In this document: piece after piece, positions 22,654-36,600 of the stretch
Position numbering within the stretch: position 1 is the stretch's first letter
How the letters are laid out: the number at the start of each line of letters is the position of its first letter
Assembly: GCA_022828595.1 (NCBI GenBank)
Contig: JAKGHH010000002.1
Coordinates: 41,076,222-41,140,221 of the forward strand
Origin: Nelumbo lutea
Taxonomy: Eukaryota > Streptophyta > Magnoliopsida > Proteales > Nelumbonaceae
Length of the DNA: 64,000 nt
Reading direction: 5' to 3'
Program-made: the position numbers and the translations under genes
The notes under the pieces: model-generated
The model's database searches: none
What the model saw: only the letters and a program-made list of their open reading frames with translations
What the model was told of the DNA's origin: nothing

Positions 22654-23416
22654 TGTTGGTTGGGCTCCCTTCCCACGTGGAGGGCCCACTATATAAAAAA
22701 AAAAGAGGCAGAAGTCAAAGAGACTCATAACTGTCTTCACATTAGCAAAGACAGTTATGACCAAATAAAAACTTGCTCGGCAAGTTGAGGGGAGTGGAAA
22801 CGGTTGGGTGAAGTATTCCACCAAAAACAAAATAGAGTATAGAGAGAAAAAAAAAATAGAGAGAGAGAGAGGGGGGGGAAAGGAGAAGAGATTTTTTGTA
22901 GGCTTTCATGGCTAAGAACACAGAACTTGCGTGACATCCCTTTCTATGATCACCTTGAGATTTTAGTATGCAATTGATGGCGTCTCAGGCTGCACATCTA
23001 CTAGTTTGGTTTGCTATTCCTCTTCTCTATTATCATTTTGGAGAGATTTATTTTTGTCTCTAAGTTATTTGGTGATATGTGATGAAATCCACCTTTGGGT
23101 GAGTAGTTGATGCTGATAGCCTCTAGATTTAATGCTAAAGAAGAACTTTGTTGTATCCCATTAATTTATTATTGGAAGTTTTTGAGTGGTTAGTTGCCTG
23201 TGGTTTTTCCCTTCGTTTTGGAGGGTTTTCCACGTTAAAATCATGTGTCTTTATTTGTGGATTGTGTCCTTATTAGTGCATATATTTTCTATTGGTTGAT
23301 ATTGTTTGGCTTGCATGCTTATTTAATTGCAGAAAGAGGGAAAGAGAATTATTTTGCTTCAGTTCATATATATTTTGTTATTTGGCTATTGTGAGATAGC
23401 AGGGTTTTTCCCAACA
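22654..23416 (+). repeat. 3' LTR of copia element 2 (763 bp)
   Basis: It starts TGTTGGTTGGGC and ends CCCAACA, the canonical TG...CA. A TATA-like ACTATATAAAA is at about 22689-22699 and a GA-rich tract at 22855-22885. The last 175 bp match 18443-18617. A target duplication cannot be tested because the 5' end is in the gap. Confidence 0.9.
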
Positions 23417-23439
23417 ATTGGTAATAAGGACCCTACAAA

Positions 23440-23593
23440 ATCTTCTACAACTGTTTAAATTTTTTTATTTCTATAAAAGTTATTATTATTTTTCATACTT
23501 ATTTTTTCTTAATATAATAAATATATGATATTAGAAATATGGCCAATTGTTTTTTACAGTTTTTTTTTGTATTTGTGTGTTTTATTTTTTCAA

Positions 23594-23635
<42 letters not shown>

Positions 23636-23990
23636 TACTTAACACATGAAGGATTGATACATTTGACCGAAAAGGTTGACTTATTGATTCACCACTAAAT
23701 AGGAAGACAATCATTTTTTTCAACTAATTTTGTTACATATATACATGCCATTTTATAAAAGGGATAAATAATATAAAAATTTACAAAAATGAAATAGAAA
23801 CATACTTATTAATAAATATATAACTAACATATATATATATTAGTTAGGGGTATATATATATATATATATATTAGTTAGGGGTGATACAAATTCAATAAAT
23901 GCCAATAGGAATTCATACATTAAATATAAGACATAATTAGAGGAATTTGAATGAGGAGAAAAGTGGTTATTCAAATTACATTTCTATCCC
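23440..23990. repeat. AT-rich dispersed repeat with (ATT)n core, copy A
   Basis: It contains an (ATT)n run at 23594-23634, then a block reading TACATTTGACC-AAAGGTTGAC, and later a block with GAGGAGAAAAGTGG-TATTCAAATTA. The same order occurs at 58985-59480, and parts recur at 49600-49735 and 56060-56260. At 23829-23884 a (TA)n plus TTAGTTAGGGG unit occurs twice in tandem. Class unknown. Confidence 0.5.
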
Positions 23991-24121
23991 CTTGAAAAAT
24001 CAATCACTTGACCTATAAAAGCTTTTGAAGGTAATACAGCCCATGGAGTTGCCATTATAAATCTATGAGATAGAAATTCCCCCAAAAGGAAGAATTTTTT
24101 TGTGCAAGTGAATTAGTTAAC

Positions 24122-24287
24122 AAATTCACACCAGTCCCCCCTAGAAAGCACTCCAAAAATGTCTCAAAGCACATTCCGTGTATTGGTAATATCTCCCAAT
24201 GACAAGTACGGAAGATGTTCTCAATGCATGCTGAGATGTTAATGTGAGGCATTTTTTGGGCATGTTCTGCGGACAGATGTGAACTCT
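24122..24287. mobile_element. MULE-like MITE, about 166 bp
   Basis: The left part (TTCACACCAGTCC ... ATGTCTCAAAGCACATT) is the imperfect reverse complement of the right part (... ATGTGAGGCATTTTTTGGG, GGACAGATGTGAA). It resembles the elements at 43192-43385 and 61207-61567. Boundaries are approximate. Confidence 0.5.
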
Positions 24288-24581
24288 CAATTAATGAGTT
24301 GCGACCTAATTTTCAGGGAAATTGGAAACACAAATTTTTAATTGGTTGCCAAAAAATGGTTTTAAAATAGTAATTCTGAACTATGATTTAATTACCAAAG
24401 GGGTAATTAAATCCGGTTCAGCGTATGAAGTTGTAAAGAGTTAACTAGGATAAACTCGGACATCTGTTAAAAGCATTTGTCCTAAACTACTTATAATTTG
24501 TACCCATTCAATCTTGCTTTTACTTGTTTGTAATTATGATTTGCATCCTTACCTAATACAAATTTTGTATTTTTCTCTTTT

Positions 24582-24692
24582 GGCTTAGTGTGGAAGGAGC
24601 ACAAATACAAAAATTTGTAGAGTGCAAATACATACAAAATGCAAGGTTTTATACTCTACAAATTTGCATTTGTACTCCTTCCAAACTGAGCC
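24582..24692. mobile_element. Palindromic MITE, 111 bp
   Basis: Ends GGCTTAGTGTGGAAGGAGCA and the reverse complement of GGCTCAGTTTGGAAGGAGTA, with pairing continuing inward to ATTTGTAGAGT. TTT flanks it on both sides. It could fold into a near-perfect hairpin. Tourist-like in style; class not certain. Confidence 0.6.
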
Positions 24693-25278
24693 TTTGCATT
24701 TACAGGCAATGCAAATCTTACATTCCAAAAACTGATGCAAAATTTTGCACCACGCTCCACCTATCTCAATTCTTTCTCATATTACACCTTTACCTTATTC
24801 CTAAACAGATGACCTTCCTCCTATACCCATACCCAGAGATGTAATGTGGACCGTGCCGGGCCAGCAACACCTTTATAAATTGGGGAAAATATAACATATG
24901 AAATTTTTAGAAAAAAAGAACATGGAGAAAATTAAGTGATTTTGGCTATAAAAGTAAAACATACCGACTTCAAATCACAAGCAAAAGGCATATTCATGAT
25001 ATCATCATCACATAAAGCAAAATCAAAACATGGTTCAAGAGATGGGGTTGGATTTAGCTAGGTTAAAATCTTATTTACCAAATTTAAAAATAAAAGCATA
25101 TAAATATATATATATATATATTGCATATGTGAGAATTAGACATGAGTATCTATTTTATATAGAATAAAGCACCCTTTATCCTCTTTTTATCCCTACCACT
25201 CACATAACCTAACTAAAAAAACTAAAGTAGTTTTAGGTTCTCCAGGGTAATACGTATGATATAACAAGTAGTTGTACA

Positions 25279-25497
25279 TCACATAATTGCACATACACGA
25301 CGAGGTCTAGGAGGAGGCCGACGAAGCCTCTCAATCTCCTGGTGGGCAGCCGACAGATTGTGCTGCAATGCATGGATTTCATTCATTGCCTGCTGGTGGG
25401 CCATGTGAGAGTGGCTTACTGCATTCTGATAAGCTTGTCGCGTTTCTGCCAATTCTCTTTCAAGGCTTGAAAATGTGCCCCTTATCTTCGACTCAAT
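25279..25497 (-). CDS. AIG1-like gene, coding exon 5 (terminal)
   Basis: Acceptor ATATGCAG|ATTGAG in the same phase as exon 4. It encodes 72 residues of heptad-like coiled coil (LERELAETRQAYQNAV, IHALQHNLSAAHQEIERL), then PPPRPRR and CAIM-stop. By itself it looks like an orphan coiled-coil frame, but phase, strand and total length join it to exons 1-4 across an 8.6-kb intron. Confidence 0.8.
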   Translation of the reverse strand: MESKIRGTFSSLERELAETRQAYQNAVSHSHMAHQQAMNEIHALQHNLSAAHQEIERLRRPPPRPRRVCAIM

Positions 25498-28400
25498 CTG
25501 CATATCATAACATTATCAACACATACAATACCAATCTTTCTTAAATCCTTTGGAAGTATAGATAAAGTTACTGAATTATATATATCTTGACATGCAACAA
25601 AGTAATTAATTAAAGAGACAATATTACTTGTTAATTACTAAGAGCATAATTAGGCTATATATATGCCGGCCCCTTTTAATTAAGAAATCAAAAACGGAAA
25701 ACACAGTAATAATAATTTTTATTACTATATATAATAATATTCTTTATATAATATTTTTATTTTTTATGTATAATAATAAATAATTTTTATCGTTCTCATT
25801 TTTTGTATGTAAAATAAAAAAATATTTTTTATATGTACAATTTTTATTTTTAGAAAAAGCTTGGCTTGCAGTCGAGATCATGCCAAGCCGACCTCGAGGC
25901 TAACACTTTCTGCGAATCAAGGTCAAATAGCCAAGTATTCAACTCTCGATTCAGCTCGAATCCACCCCTACATGTGACCTTGAACACACCTGTATACTGG
26001 GACATAGAGTAGCTCAATTAGATTAGACATGGGGTTTGCTACGTGAAGGGACATACTTAGGCTAAACCTACATGCAAAGCCTCCCTCTCATATATGATGC
26101 AGAATGCCAGCCTATGCACTGTCGCCATGAGCAAAATTGTGTGTCCATGAGGAACCTTATATCCATGTTACCATTAACCAAGGCCGCCCCATGAGGGAAT
26201 TCTGGTCTTGGGAGTGCCAAGCATAGGCACCTGAGGAGGTCAACGACCCACTCTCAAAGAGGGCATTATGCTTTTGAATGTTTGGTGGTAGATAACATCA
26301 GTTTTCCCAAAAATCATAATGATAAAATTTATAATAATGCCATTCAATGCAGTTCACTAAGCATGGGTAGACTAAGCTTGTGTTATGACGGAGTCAACTT
26401 GGTCCTCCTCCCACCATATCCAAGCCAAACACACCTCCCCAGGTTTTGATCCCCTTGGATACTATTTGGCTTCAACTTAAATTGATAAAGGTCTCATTAT
26501 CATTAAGGGTGAACGTAGTTGTAGTCAAGCCTAGGGTGACAAAAGCAAGCCTCCTTTGCCCTTGTTCTTTGGAAGAAAGGAATTCTCCTCCAAGGAGGTT
26601 AATGTATGTAGATGCTCTCCCTCCCTAGCTGAAGGCTAATTCAAATCTGAATAGTGTTAGCACGGTCTTCTTTTGATAGATTGGATTAACCTCTAAGCTA
26701 TAGAAGATGTAAGAGACTCAAGAGTAGATTCTACATATTGCCAAATGTATGTACTTGGGAACTAGCTCGGCTTTCTCTTCTAACATGATAATGTCCATGA
26801 CAAATTTCTTATTATAGACATTTGTAGAAATACATTTCTTATTCAGTATTCCAAATGCCAACATGTTCACAAGCACATATAAAGTTTGTATGTGAATGAG
26901 TAGAATAGGATTCTTGCAAATAGCATATGCTATATCCCAATATTCACAGAAACCGGTTCTAACAAGCTTATATTTATATATGCATTAATCAATAATAGGC
27001 CTCAATTCAGATAACACAAATGTAACTTTGGCAATCTTAAGAAAAAATAAATAAAAAGTTTCTATTGCAATAGTTTATAGTGGGTTCCATCATGATGCAA
27101 GCTGAAGTTCTCATGACTATGATGTGATAAGACCCAAATGTGATGAGAATAGGAATAATAGAGATGTATTGATAACTCTCAAGTCCATAATGCGCTGAGG
27201 ACAACGAGATCGATCCAATTGCAAATTTGCAATGTAATTGATGAGCAAAAAGATAGAATTCATATCTCATGAAGCTATAAAAATTATTTGTATTGATGTG
27301 TGGTCGATGATTAGCTAGGTTGCGCAATGAATGTAACCTTCTACCAACTTACAAGAAGTACTCATCACGTACACCTACCTACCAAGTACCAACTACTATT
27401 AACTATTATTGTTCTTAATTTGATTCCCATTCTTGGTAGAAATTAAACCGACTCACCAGTGGATATTTGGTCAAGTAGCTGCTTATCACCTAGACTGCGT
27501 GTCAGACACTAACAATCGCCAGTTTCCCTTCTAAGCTTATGTTTGTATGTTTGTATGTTTATTTTCACCACTCTTTTGTTTATTTCTATTGGTATAATAT
27601 TGTATTGGGCAACAAATTAAGTTTGTAACTTTTTCTTGTTCTTCTTCTCCCATGTTGGTCTCGTTTTAGAGCTATATATAAAGAACCTTAAACCCTAATT
27701 ACTAGTCTATGTACATAGAAACTAAGGCCACTAGCTTTGACGAGATATAAATCCAAGAGGTTAGTATTTCTTTGCTACTTTAATTCACCACTATTGCAAT
27801 ATTATCTGTTATTATCGATTATCTCTTGCTATACTTACTTTCCATAAGAGACTATCAGTTGCACCATTTTGTATCAAAGCTACAATGGCATCTTGACGTA
27901 GAGGCCAGGCACGTTAATTATCAAAGTTAGCTTCAATGGATGAGTATGAACAAGTCTCAGTGCCTTTCTCTTGGGTGTAACCGTGCAAAGTCAGAGCCCT
28001 GCCATCGTAAGTGCCACCCAGTAATAGAAAGGCACCATCCTCGTCATTGGGATGTTGGCATCGAGTGTGAGATAGTTAAGTTCACTGGTTATTCATCTTA
28101 AAGATTTTGAAGATCCATTGGCTATAAGTAATGTAGAGAAGTTCACTGACAAAAAGTTGATCCCTGAAGAGAAGAAGGTTCCTTTGGTAGCCCTCAGGGC
28201 TCAAGCTAGTTTTTGCTTGGTGGGACATTCTCTGCTAGGCTAACCACCAATTAATAGGGTAGGCACAAGATCCGAATGTAGGAAGAGCAATGCATGAAAG
28301 CATAGATGAAGAGGGAGTTCCTCCCATGCACCAAACTACTACTAAAGTCTCTCTATACAATTACAGTCCCTTTGATGAGTAAGACTATATATATATATAT

Positions 28401-31400
28401 AGATGAGTACACATTAAAGTTGTAGTTGTTAGCCCGGATGGCCCTCTAGGACCAAAGAAATTGAAATTATAGTCGTCACTAGGTACATCAAAGGTATAAA
28501 TTAAGCCAGCCTTGTGACAATAGTTACGTACGTTGTTAGTTGCGCCATACATCTACTCCATCTCTGATGCCCAATAAGTTACATGGAGAGTGGAGAATGT
28601 CAAAATTACAATGAACCCCTTAGCTTTAGGTGTAATTTCCTCATCAAAGCCACCTATGTGATCAATGTGCAAAAGACCGTTTGTTGTTTCTGGTGCAACT
28701 ATAAGCTCAAGTGTGTCTCGTGTTCCATAAAGTAGAACTCTATTGCATTGAATTGTAGTCTGAGGCAAAAGAACATTGAATTTGTAGCCTTGGTTATTTT
28801 CAAGAGTTTACTAATGGTGATAAGGGCATTTTTTTATCCAATTGCCTCATTGGGGTTAAGGTCTTCACTATAGTCATTCATCAATGGTGGTAATTGTGAG
28901 AATGTAGTCTTAGAAGAAGAGGCTTAGTTAGACATTGTGATTGACTACCTTAATGCACTGCCTCCCAACTCTCTTCATTAGATGAAAAAGGGCACTAAAG
29001 TAAAAGTGTCCAAGTACTATTTGATATAGTTCACCATGGGTAAGTCATATAAATTAAGGCAAAATATGTTATGATGTGGTATAGATGGATGCTGGGAAGA
29101 CTATGGAAATATGATCTCAATGTCATGCACCATGGACGAACCAACACCTATAGCTCTAGTAGAAGACTTCTAGGAGGATCACATTGACATTGTTATTACA
29201 AACGGAGAGTTCAAGAGTAAAGTGTGATGAGGGGGTGTCATGTTGGGCCTCATCATGAACCCCATTGAAGAGTAGGTACCACTACCAGTCATGGCGCAAC
29301 TCCAACCCCTCATCATAGAATACGCATATATAGTTGTTTCCTATTAAGCTAGTGGAAGCTAGGACTTTCTCCGTACATGATATCTATCATTAAATTGATC
29401 TCATCTCTAATGCATCTCTCCTAAACTGGCCCAACTATCAACTGAGTTCCATGGAGCATGATGAACTATAGTGCCAAGTTCACAAACTACTGAAGAGGAC
29501 CACATTTAACCACTCTTAGTCCTTATTTTGTACTAGCCTTATTCGTTCCCGACAAAGATTGTTCTTAATCGGCAAATATGTGTAGATAATTGTGCCATTA
29601 TTAAAACAAAAGTAAATATCACGGTTTTCAAATGGATATAAAAACAACTTTTTTAAATGAGGAATTAGAGGAAGAAATTTACATTAAACAACCTGAAAGT
29701 TTCATAATGCCAAGACAAAAAAATAAAGTATATAAATTAATTAAGTCTCTGTATGACTTAGAACAAGCTCCTAAGTAATGGCATAAAAAATTTGATAATG
29801 TGTTACTAACTAATGGATATAGCAGAAATGATTCTGATAGATGTGTCTATGGTAAATTTGAAAATAATATAAGAGTCATGATTTGTCTCTATATTGGTGA
29901 TATGCTAATAATGGGAACTAGATTAGATATAGTAAAAGAAACAAAACAATTTCTAATGTCTAAATTTGATACTAAGGACTTGGGTGAGGCTAATGTAATC
30001 TTGGGGATTAAAATCCATAAAGAACAAGAAAACTTTTTTCTCTCCCAATCACATTATATAGAGAGTATTCTTAGGAAATTTGGACACTATGATTGTAAAC
30101 CGGTTAAAACAACTCTTGATTGTAGTATTCACTTAAAGAAACATATAGGAGAACCTGTTTCACAAAATGAATATGTAAGTATAATTGGATCTGTATCCTA
30201 CTTCTATACAAGATCAGACATATCTATAGCTGTGGGAAAATTAAGTCAGCATACTCATAATCCCAAAAATGAACATTGGGAAGATTTAGTAAGATTATTA
30301 AAATATTTAAAAGGAATCATAAACTTTGATTTACATTATTCAGGTTTTTCTCTTGTTTTATAAGGCTTTATTGATCCAAATTGGATTTCAAATTCAAATG
30401 ATAGTATTTCCACCAATGGATATGTGTTTACTCCAAGTGGAGGAGTAGTATCGTGGAAATCGGTAAAACAGTCATGCAATACAAGTTCAACAATGGAAGC
30501 TGAGTTCATTGCAGTAGAATTGGTGGGGTCCAAGGCATAGTGGCTAAGAAACTTGCTGGCAGATATACCACTTTGGCCATAGCTGGTTCCGTCAATATCT
30601 CTCCATTGTGATAGCCAAGCAGTAATAGCTAGAACCAGGAACCAGGTGTACAACGGTAAAAGAAGGCACATCCGCTTAAGGCATAACCTGGTAAGACAAT
30701 AATACCTCAATAGAGGTACGATCGCTCTGGATTTTGTAAGGTCCGAAAAGAACCTTGCAGATTTGTTAACCAAACCATAAACTTCTAAAGTGGTTTATGA
30801 GGCATTGATAGGAATGGGGTTAAAGCCCATTACAAAGTCATTAGTGATAGACACCCAACCTATGTGAAAGGAGACCCCTGGAATTATGTTGAATGGGTAA
30901 AAATGAATCACTAGATGACTTGGGAAAGCACTATCATTTGTGTCCCATTTCAGATGTCGATGTAAGATAGTGCTCACTGTAGATTGAGGAGGTTGAGCAT
31001 GAGGCTCCTAATTAGTTAGGAATAATGTGAGCAGTGCACACTAATAGCCGACCTAAGTGAGTGTGAAGTGTGATCGCTTCTAAGAGAGATCTAGGGTTGA
31101 CTCTTAAAAATACTCATGATTCCAAGAGGGGAACAAGTCCGAAATGTTCTAAAACAAAAGAACCACTAAAGAACTAGTGAGTTGAATTGGTTGGCCGGTT
31201 AACTAGTTACAATAAGGAGGAAAGGTTGAAAGAGTCTGACTCCACCCGTACTTTGTAACATAGCCTGCCATACCTAAGTGTTGATTAAAGTCCAAAAGAC
31301 ATCACCATGAATACTTTTCTCACTGCGATGCTTAAATTGTTTGATCTTCTTATAATTTTGAATCTTGTGGGGGATTGTTAGAGGGTGATTCAAATTTACA

Positions 31401-33632
31401 AGAATCTCTCTCCTCCCTCTCTTGTTTTTTGTCCTCTCCTCTCTCTCTTGAATGACTCATTGTCTCACATTGCTTGGAAAAGGAGTGAGAGTGGAGTATA
31501 TTTGTAGTTTTGCTCCCTCTATGAGTAGGGACCCATAGGAGGAGAGGACTATAGATATTACATGCATGTAAGGGGGGGTTAGGGGTGCTTTTCACACACA
31601 CGTCGCCCCGAGCCATGGGCGTGGGTGCATGTACGTGTACCCGTGATGCACTAAATCATTTTTTTTATTCGAATTACACCTTATCAATTTTAAAATGTGT
31701 CTCCTCAAATTCAATTTTAATTTTAAATAAATTGTTTTCTTTTTCATGTCTCTTTTTTTCTCATTGTGCCTCTTCAAATAGGTGCATTGTTCTGAAGAAG
31801 CTTCTATCTAAAAGGACACATCTGTGTCCATTCAGGTCTGAGAGCACTCTATAAGAAGAGTGTTGGCTGACCCAATCTACACACACACCATTTTTTGATA
31901 TTCTTTTCTTTGAGAAATCTGAGCATCAATATTTAGTGGTTCGCGGAGGTCTGATAAGCAAGTGCACGTGTATCAGTGGCCTGTGGGTTGTCTTATCTTG
32001 GCGACCAATCACCCGGCTGCACCATAGGAGGCAAATACAGGTTTTAGGAGAGTGACCAAGTGGCACAACTCAGCCTTCCATCTTCTTGCAATTCCCAGTT
32101 TCGAGTTCCTGCAACAACTTCAAATCACTACAACTTCGATTTAGAAAGTGATTACCGATAAGTTCCATGTATTTTTACAACAACTGTCAATCCCCTTGAC
32201 TTGAGGACCTCAGACGTGTTCAATGTAAAGCACTTGTATCCTGATCATGAGCAGAGTAGCCATCTTAAAGTATCCAACTTGAGGTCTAGCTCTCCTCAAC
32301 CTCGGGGAGGATAACGCAACTTGAGGTTATCATTACTATGATGCAATTGATATGTTGAGTCAAAACTCATCACATGAAGATGCAAAATCGTACTAATGTG
32401 CAATAATTGCACAATTGTAAGAACAATGCTTAGGTTGTGATGAACACGACCTTCGATTCTCATCACATTGACTTCATGACACCAATACTTCTGCAAATGG
32501 CCATATTGTGGCTCAATAAGCCCCAATTTATGAGTCATCACACCTACCTACTAACCATTGAAGTTCTTAAGTTGAATCCCCATACCTGGTAGCAATTGAA
32601 CTGACCAACTGGCAAATATCCCACTGAGCACCTCTTGTCATCCATATCACATGTTAGACACTACCAAGTGCTAGTTTCCCTTCTAAGCTTATATTTGTCT
32701 ACTTATTTCAACCACTCTTTTCTTTATCTATTTTGGTATAATGTATTAGACACCAAAATTTGCAACTTTTTCGATCTTACAACATTATATAAGTTAGACC
32801 AAGCTTTGTAAGGGGCATTTTTGAACATTGAATACAACTTTGTGTCATTGCCTTCAAGGTGTTTTTGGTTCTTTTTTCTATCCTATTAGTCTCATTCTAG
32901 AGTCAAAGAAAACTCTGATACCCTTATTGTCATCTATGTGAGTAGAGATTAAGGTTGTTGTCGTTGACAAGCTACAAAGCCAAGAGGTTAGTGTTTCATT
33001 ACTATTTTACTTCATCACTATTACAACCTTACCTGTTGCTATCATTTATCTCTTGCTAGACTTACTCTATAAGAGACTATCAACTACACCACATCAAAAG
33101 ACTCAAGTTTAAAATCATTAAAAATAGTATAAAAATAATCAAGATTTGCGTAAGGTTATTGGAAAAATAGGTGTGAAATGGACCAGTTTTGTGAAAGAAA
33201 CCATTGACCAGTTTTACCTTACAAAATTGGGAATCTAGACCAATTTAAGTTATGAGATTTAATCTATAATACTTGTTTGTCCTGAAAATTTGAACTTTTA
33301 GGCTTGGAAAATTGAGTTTCAGTTTGCACAAAATTTTGGAATACTTTCTTTGATAAAACGTTGGTGTAGAATTAGAACCTATCCAGATAAATACTAAAAC
33401 AAATGTAGAAGAAAACACTCTAATTGAAGCATGTGAAAGCACTATCCTTAAGAAAATTTCACCCCCACTAATAATAAAAGTTTGGGTGAGGTGGCTTCAG
33501 ATGATCTGCTCTCCTAAGATTCAACAATCAATTATCTTTTTACTCTACATACACTCGAATAGAAGAAAGACTTCCTTTACAAAAGAACCATCTAACTCAC
33601 CAAAAGACCAAAAGAAAAAACTAGTAGAAAAC

Positions 33633-33676
<44 letters not shown>

Positions 33677-36600
33677 AACACTTTGAAAAAGCAACCCAAA
33701 ACCAATCACCATGTCTGCATACTTCTCCTCTTACATCCCTAAACCCCTAAGGCGAACCCCCACTTATAAACTCACTCTCACTTGGTTTCCTATCCAATGT
33801 AGGACAAGTGCTTTTTACAACATTCAAAGTAGCTCTTAAAAGTTTTGTAGGGAACTAAAATCAAATGAGACAAATATTAATTCAAGGAAGGGTTGGTCTA
33901 AAAGTCAAAGGCACTAAAAAACCAACATACAATTCCCATCTTTACTTACTTACTAGGTAAGAATTTAAATAATCTATTAATTACGAGATGACAGATATTG
34001 ATCAATAAACAGAAAGTGGATTATGTGGCATTGATCAGTGAACAAAAACTGATTAAGTACTAGCTATACCGTTTCTGTTACTCGTGCGAGTTGGGCATCA
34101 TATGCTTTTTGCATTTCCTCTTGTAATCTTGCTGCCTCCTTCTTGGCTAATGCTTGTAGCTCAGCTTCTTCCTTCATCTTGCGTTGTCTCTTAGTTTCTT
34201 CCTGTCATATAGCCTTTATAGTCATTATATAATTCTTTGTAGAAAAAAGTTAAATAGCTCCCACAAGCTAAGAATCTTCACCTGTAAACTTAGAAAAAGT
34301 TCATTTGTATATGGCTTCCCACCATTCTCTGTAAAGATCTTGTCTACAAGGATAATAAGTTCATTAATCTGTGAAGCCCGCTTCTTTGCATTCTTAGTTT
34401 TGTTATTAAACAGAGCAGTCCGATGCTTACATAATTGGAGAACTTCCTGCATCAATATCACCAAAAAGTATTAAAAAAAAAGTACAAGCATTTAAGCATA
34501 TTAATTTTGAAGTTTTTTGTTTGCTTATAATATAATAATTGTTTGCTTCAACCAAATTGACAAAACTAAAAATATAAATTAATTATGACATAAAACGTTC
34601 AAATAATTAATAGCCAATACTTAACTTTTATTTTTTGCAAAAGAAGAAATTCATCAATCAAAAAGAAATACTAGCTTGGGGACCCCAAAAGGAGTCTGGA
34701 TCTGATGGGCCAGAAGTAATTAAGCACACAGTGGGATAGATGTCTCACACTGGCTTGTGTGTTGAATTTATATTGTGTTTGCTAAGTGTGCCTAATAAGA
34801 TCTAGACCGAAGGAGGTAAGTGTTCCATCCATTTCCTTCTATATATATAATGAAATAATAACTTATTTTGCTAAACTATGAGCGAAAAATGTTCGTCAAT
34901 CCATTAAACGAAATGTCTGTAAATTAATGGAATTTTCTAAGTTTTGCTACTACCATTCTTTTCTCCTGATCAATTTTAACATCATCATCATCATATTTCC
35001 TTTGCTTTGATGGTTTAGTTTACTTTCCTAACCAAAATCATAATATTTATACAATCACTTAGAACCAGTGCCTTCTCATATCCTTTTGTCATTAATTGCC
35101 ATGTTTATGATTACTAATACCTCCCCCATCGCCGGCACAGCCCCGTTTGGAGCAAAATTCCACACCGTTAGATCCAATTTCAGAGCATCCTGAGGGGGAA
35201 CCATGCAAACCAAGACGTAATCCTCTCGATCACCCACGAGCCACGAACGAGACGACGGGACTAGCTGATGAAGCTCTGCCATCTCCTGAGAACCAAACCC
35301 CTGTTTTCAAGAAGCGCCTGCAGACCCCACAGGACTAAAGCTTCCCCTTACCTCCTTCCAAAGCTTTTGAAACAACACCCATAGGCCATAGCCGAAGACG
35401 GAATCGGACGTTCCCCTACAACCGAAATCTCTTTCTCCAGTGTCGGGTTCCCTGCAATATTGCGCATTATTGTCTCCACCCCATCAAAGAAAGAAGCGGG
35501 AGCAACAACTGCCACCCTTACCACGAATACTTCCCCGGCCGGCTACCTCCACCGACCACCGAGACCGATTTTGGGACGTCTCTGGTAGCAGGAGCCCATA
35601 CCACCAACTCCAGAGATTCAATATCCTTCCAAGTTCAAAGATAAAATTTTCTTCTCTACATCTACGAATCCTCCAACAAAATCTCCAATCTCTCTAACAC
35701 CAGGCGTGCAAAGGTAAACTGAAACACATCACCTTCCATTGCCTCCCTCCTTTTATTATGACACCTCTCTCCAGACCCGAGTTCCACTGAAGCAAACGTA
35801 GCCCCTTTGACCATTAAAACAAACTGGGCCTCTCTCCAACAATCTTTGCACCTCTAACTCTGAAGAATATGAACTATCCATATTTTCCCACCAAGACCAT
35901 GCCTTCAACAAGCATGAATTCAGTTTCTCAAACAGATAAGGATCACACAGTGTTGTATGAACTACAAGTCTCTCTTTTCATGATCCCTACTTAACTGATC
36001 TCTATCTTCCAATTCCACACTTGGAAAAACCTCTTTCTATCTTCCAAAGACCACTTGCTTTATGATATAAAATATTTTATTTTTGTTTTTTTATTTCATT
36101 TAAAAATTAAAAATGATATAAAATTTATAATCCTATTATAAAAAAATGTGTCAATTGGGGAAAATTGGAGAAAATTGGGGACATCTATCCCCGTCCCCAT
36201 AGTTTACATAGCTTCTGATTAATTATAGACAACTAAATATAGAATGCAATTGGTCCCTGAACTTTAAAATGCAACAATTCAGGTCAATTCACTATGTAAA
36301 CTTTGGAAAAGGTACAAATGCCCTTGGAGTGCCATTTAATTTTCTTTATCAACCATCCAAACATTGAAAAAATTAACAGTCCTAAATCCTTGCCTCTTTT
36401 ATTCGAGAAAGTTGGAGTGCAGAATGCCCATTGAAACGTGACCCCAACTTTCTTGAATAGAAGAAGAATTTGGGATTGTTAATTTTTTATTAATATTTGA
36501 ATGATTGATAAAGAATATTAGATGACACTCAACGGGCATTTGTATCTTTTTAAATGCCACTTAACGACTGATTAACGATAAATACTAAATTAACATGTTT

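Noticed and set aside
30336..30773. 145-codon - strand frame
   Set aside because: It is the antisense of the copia RNase H at the same place.
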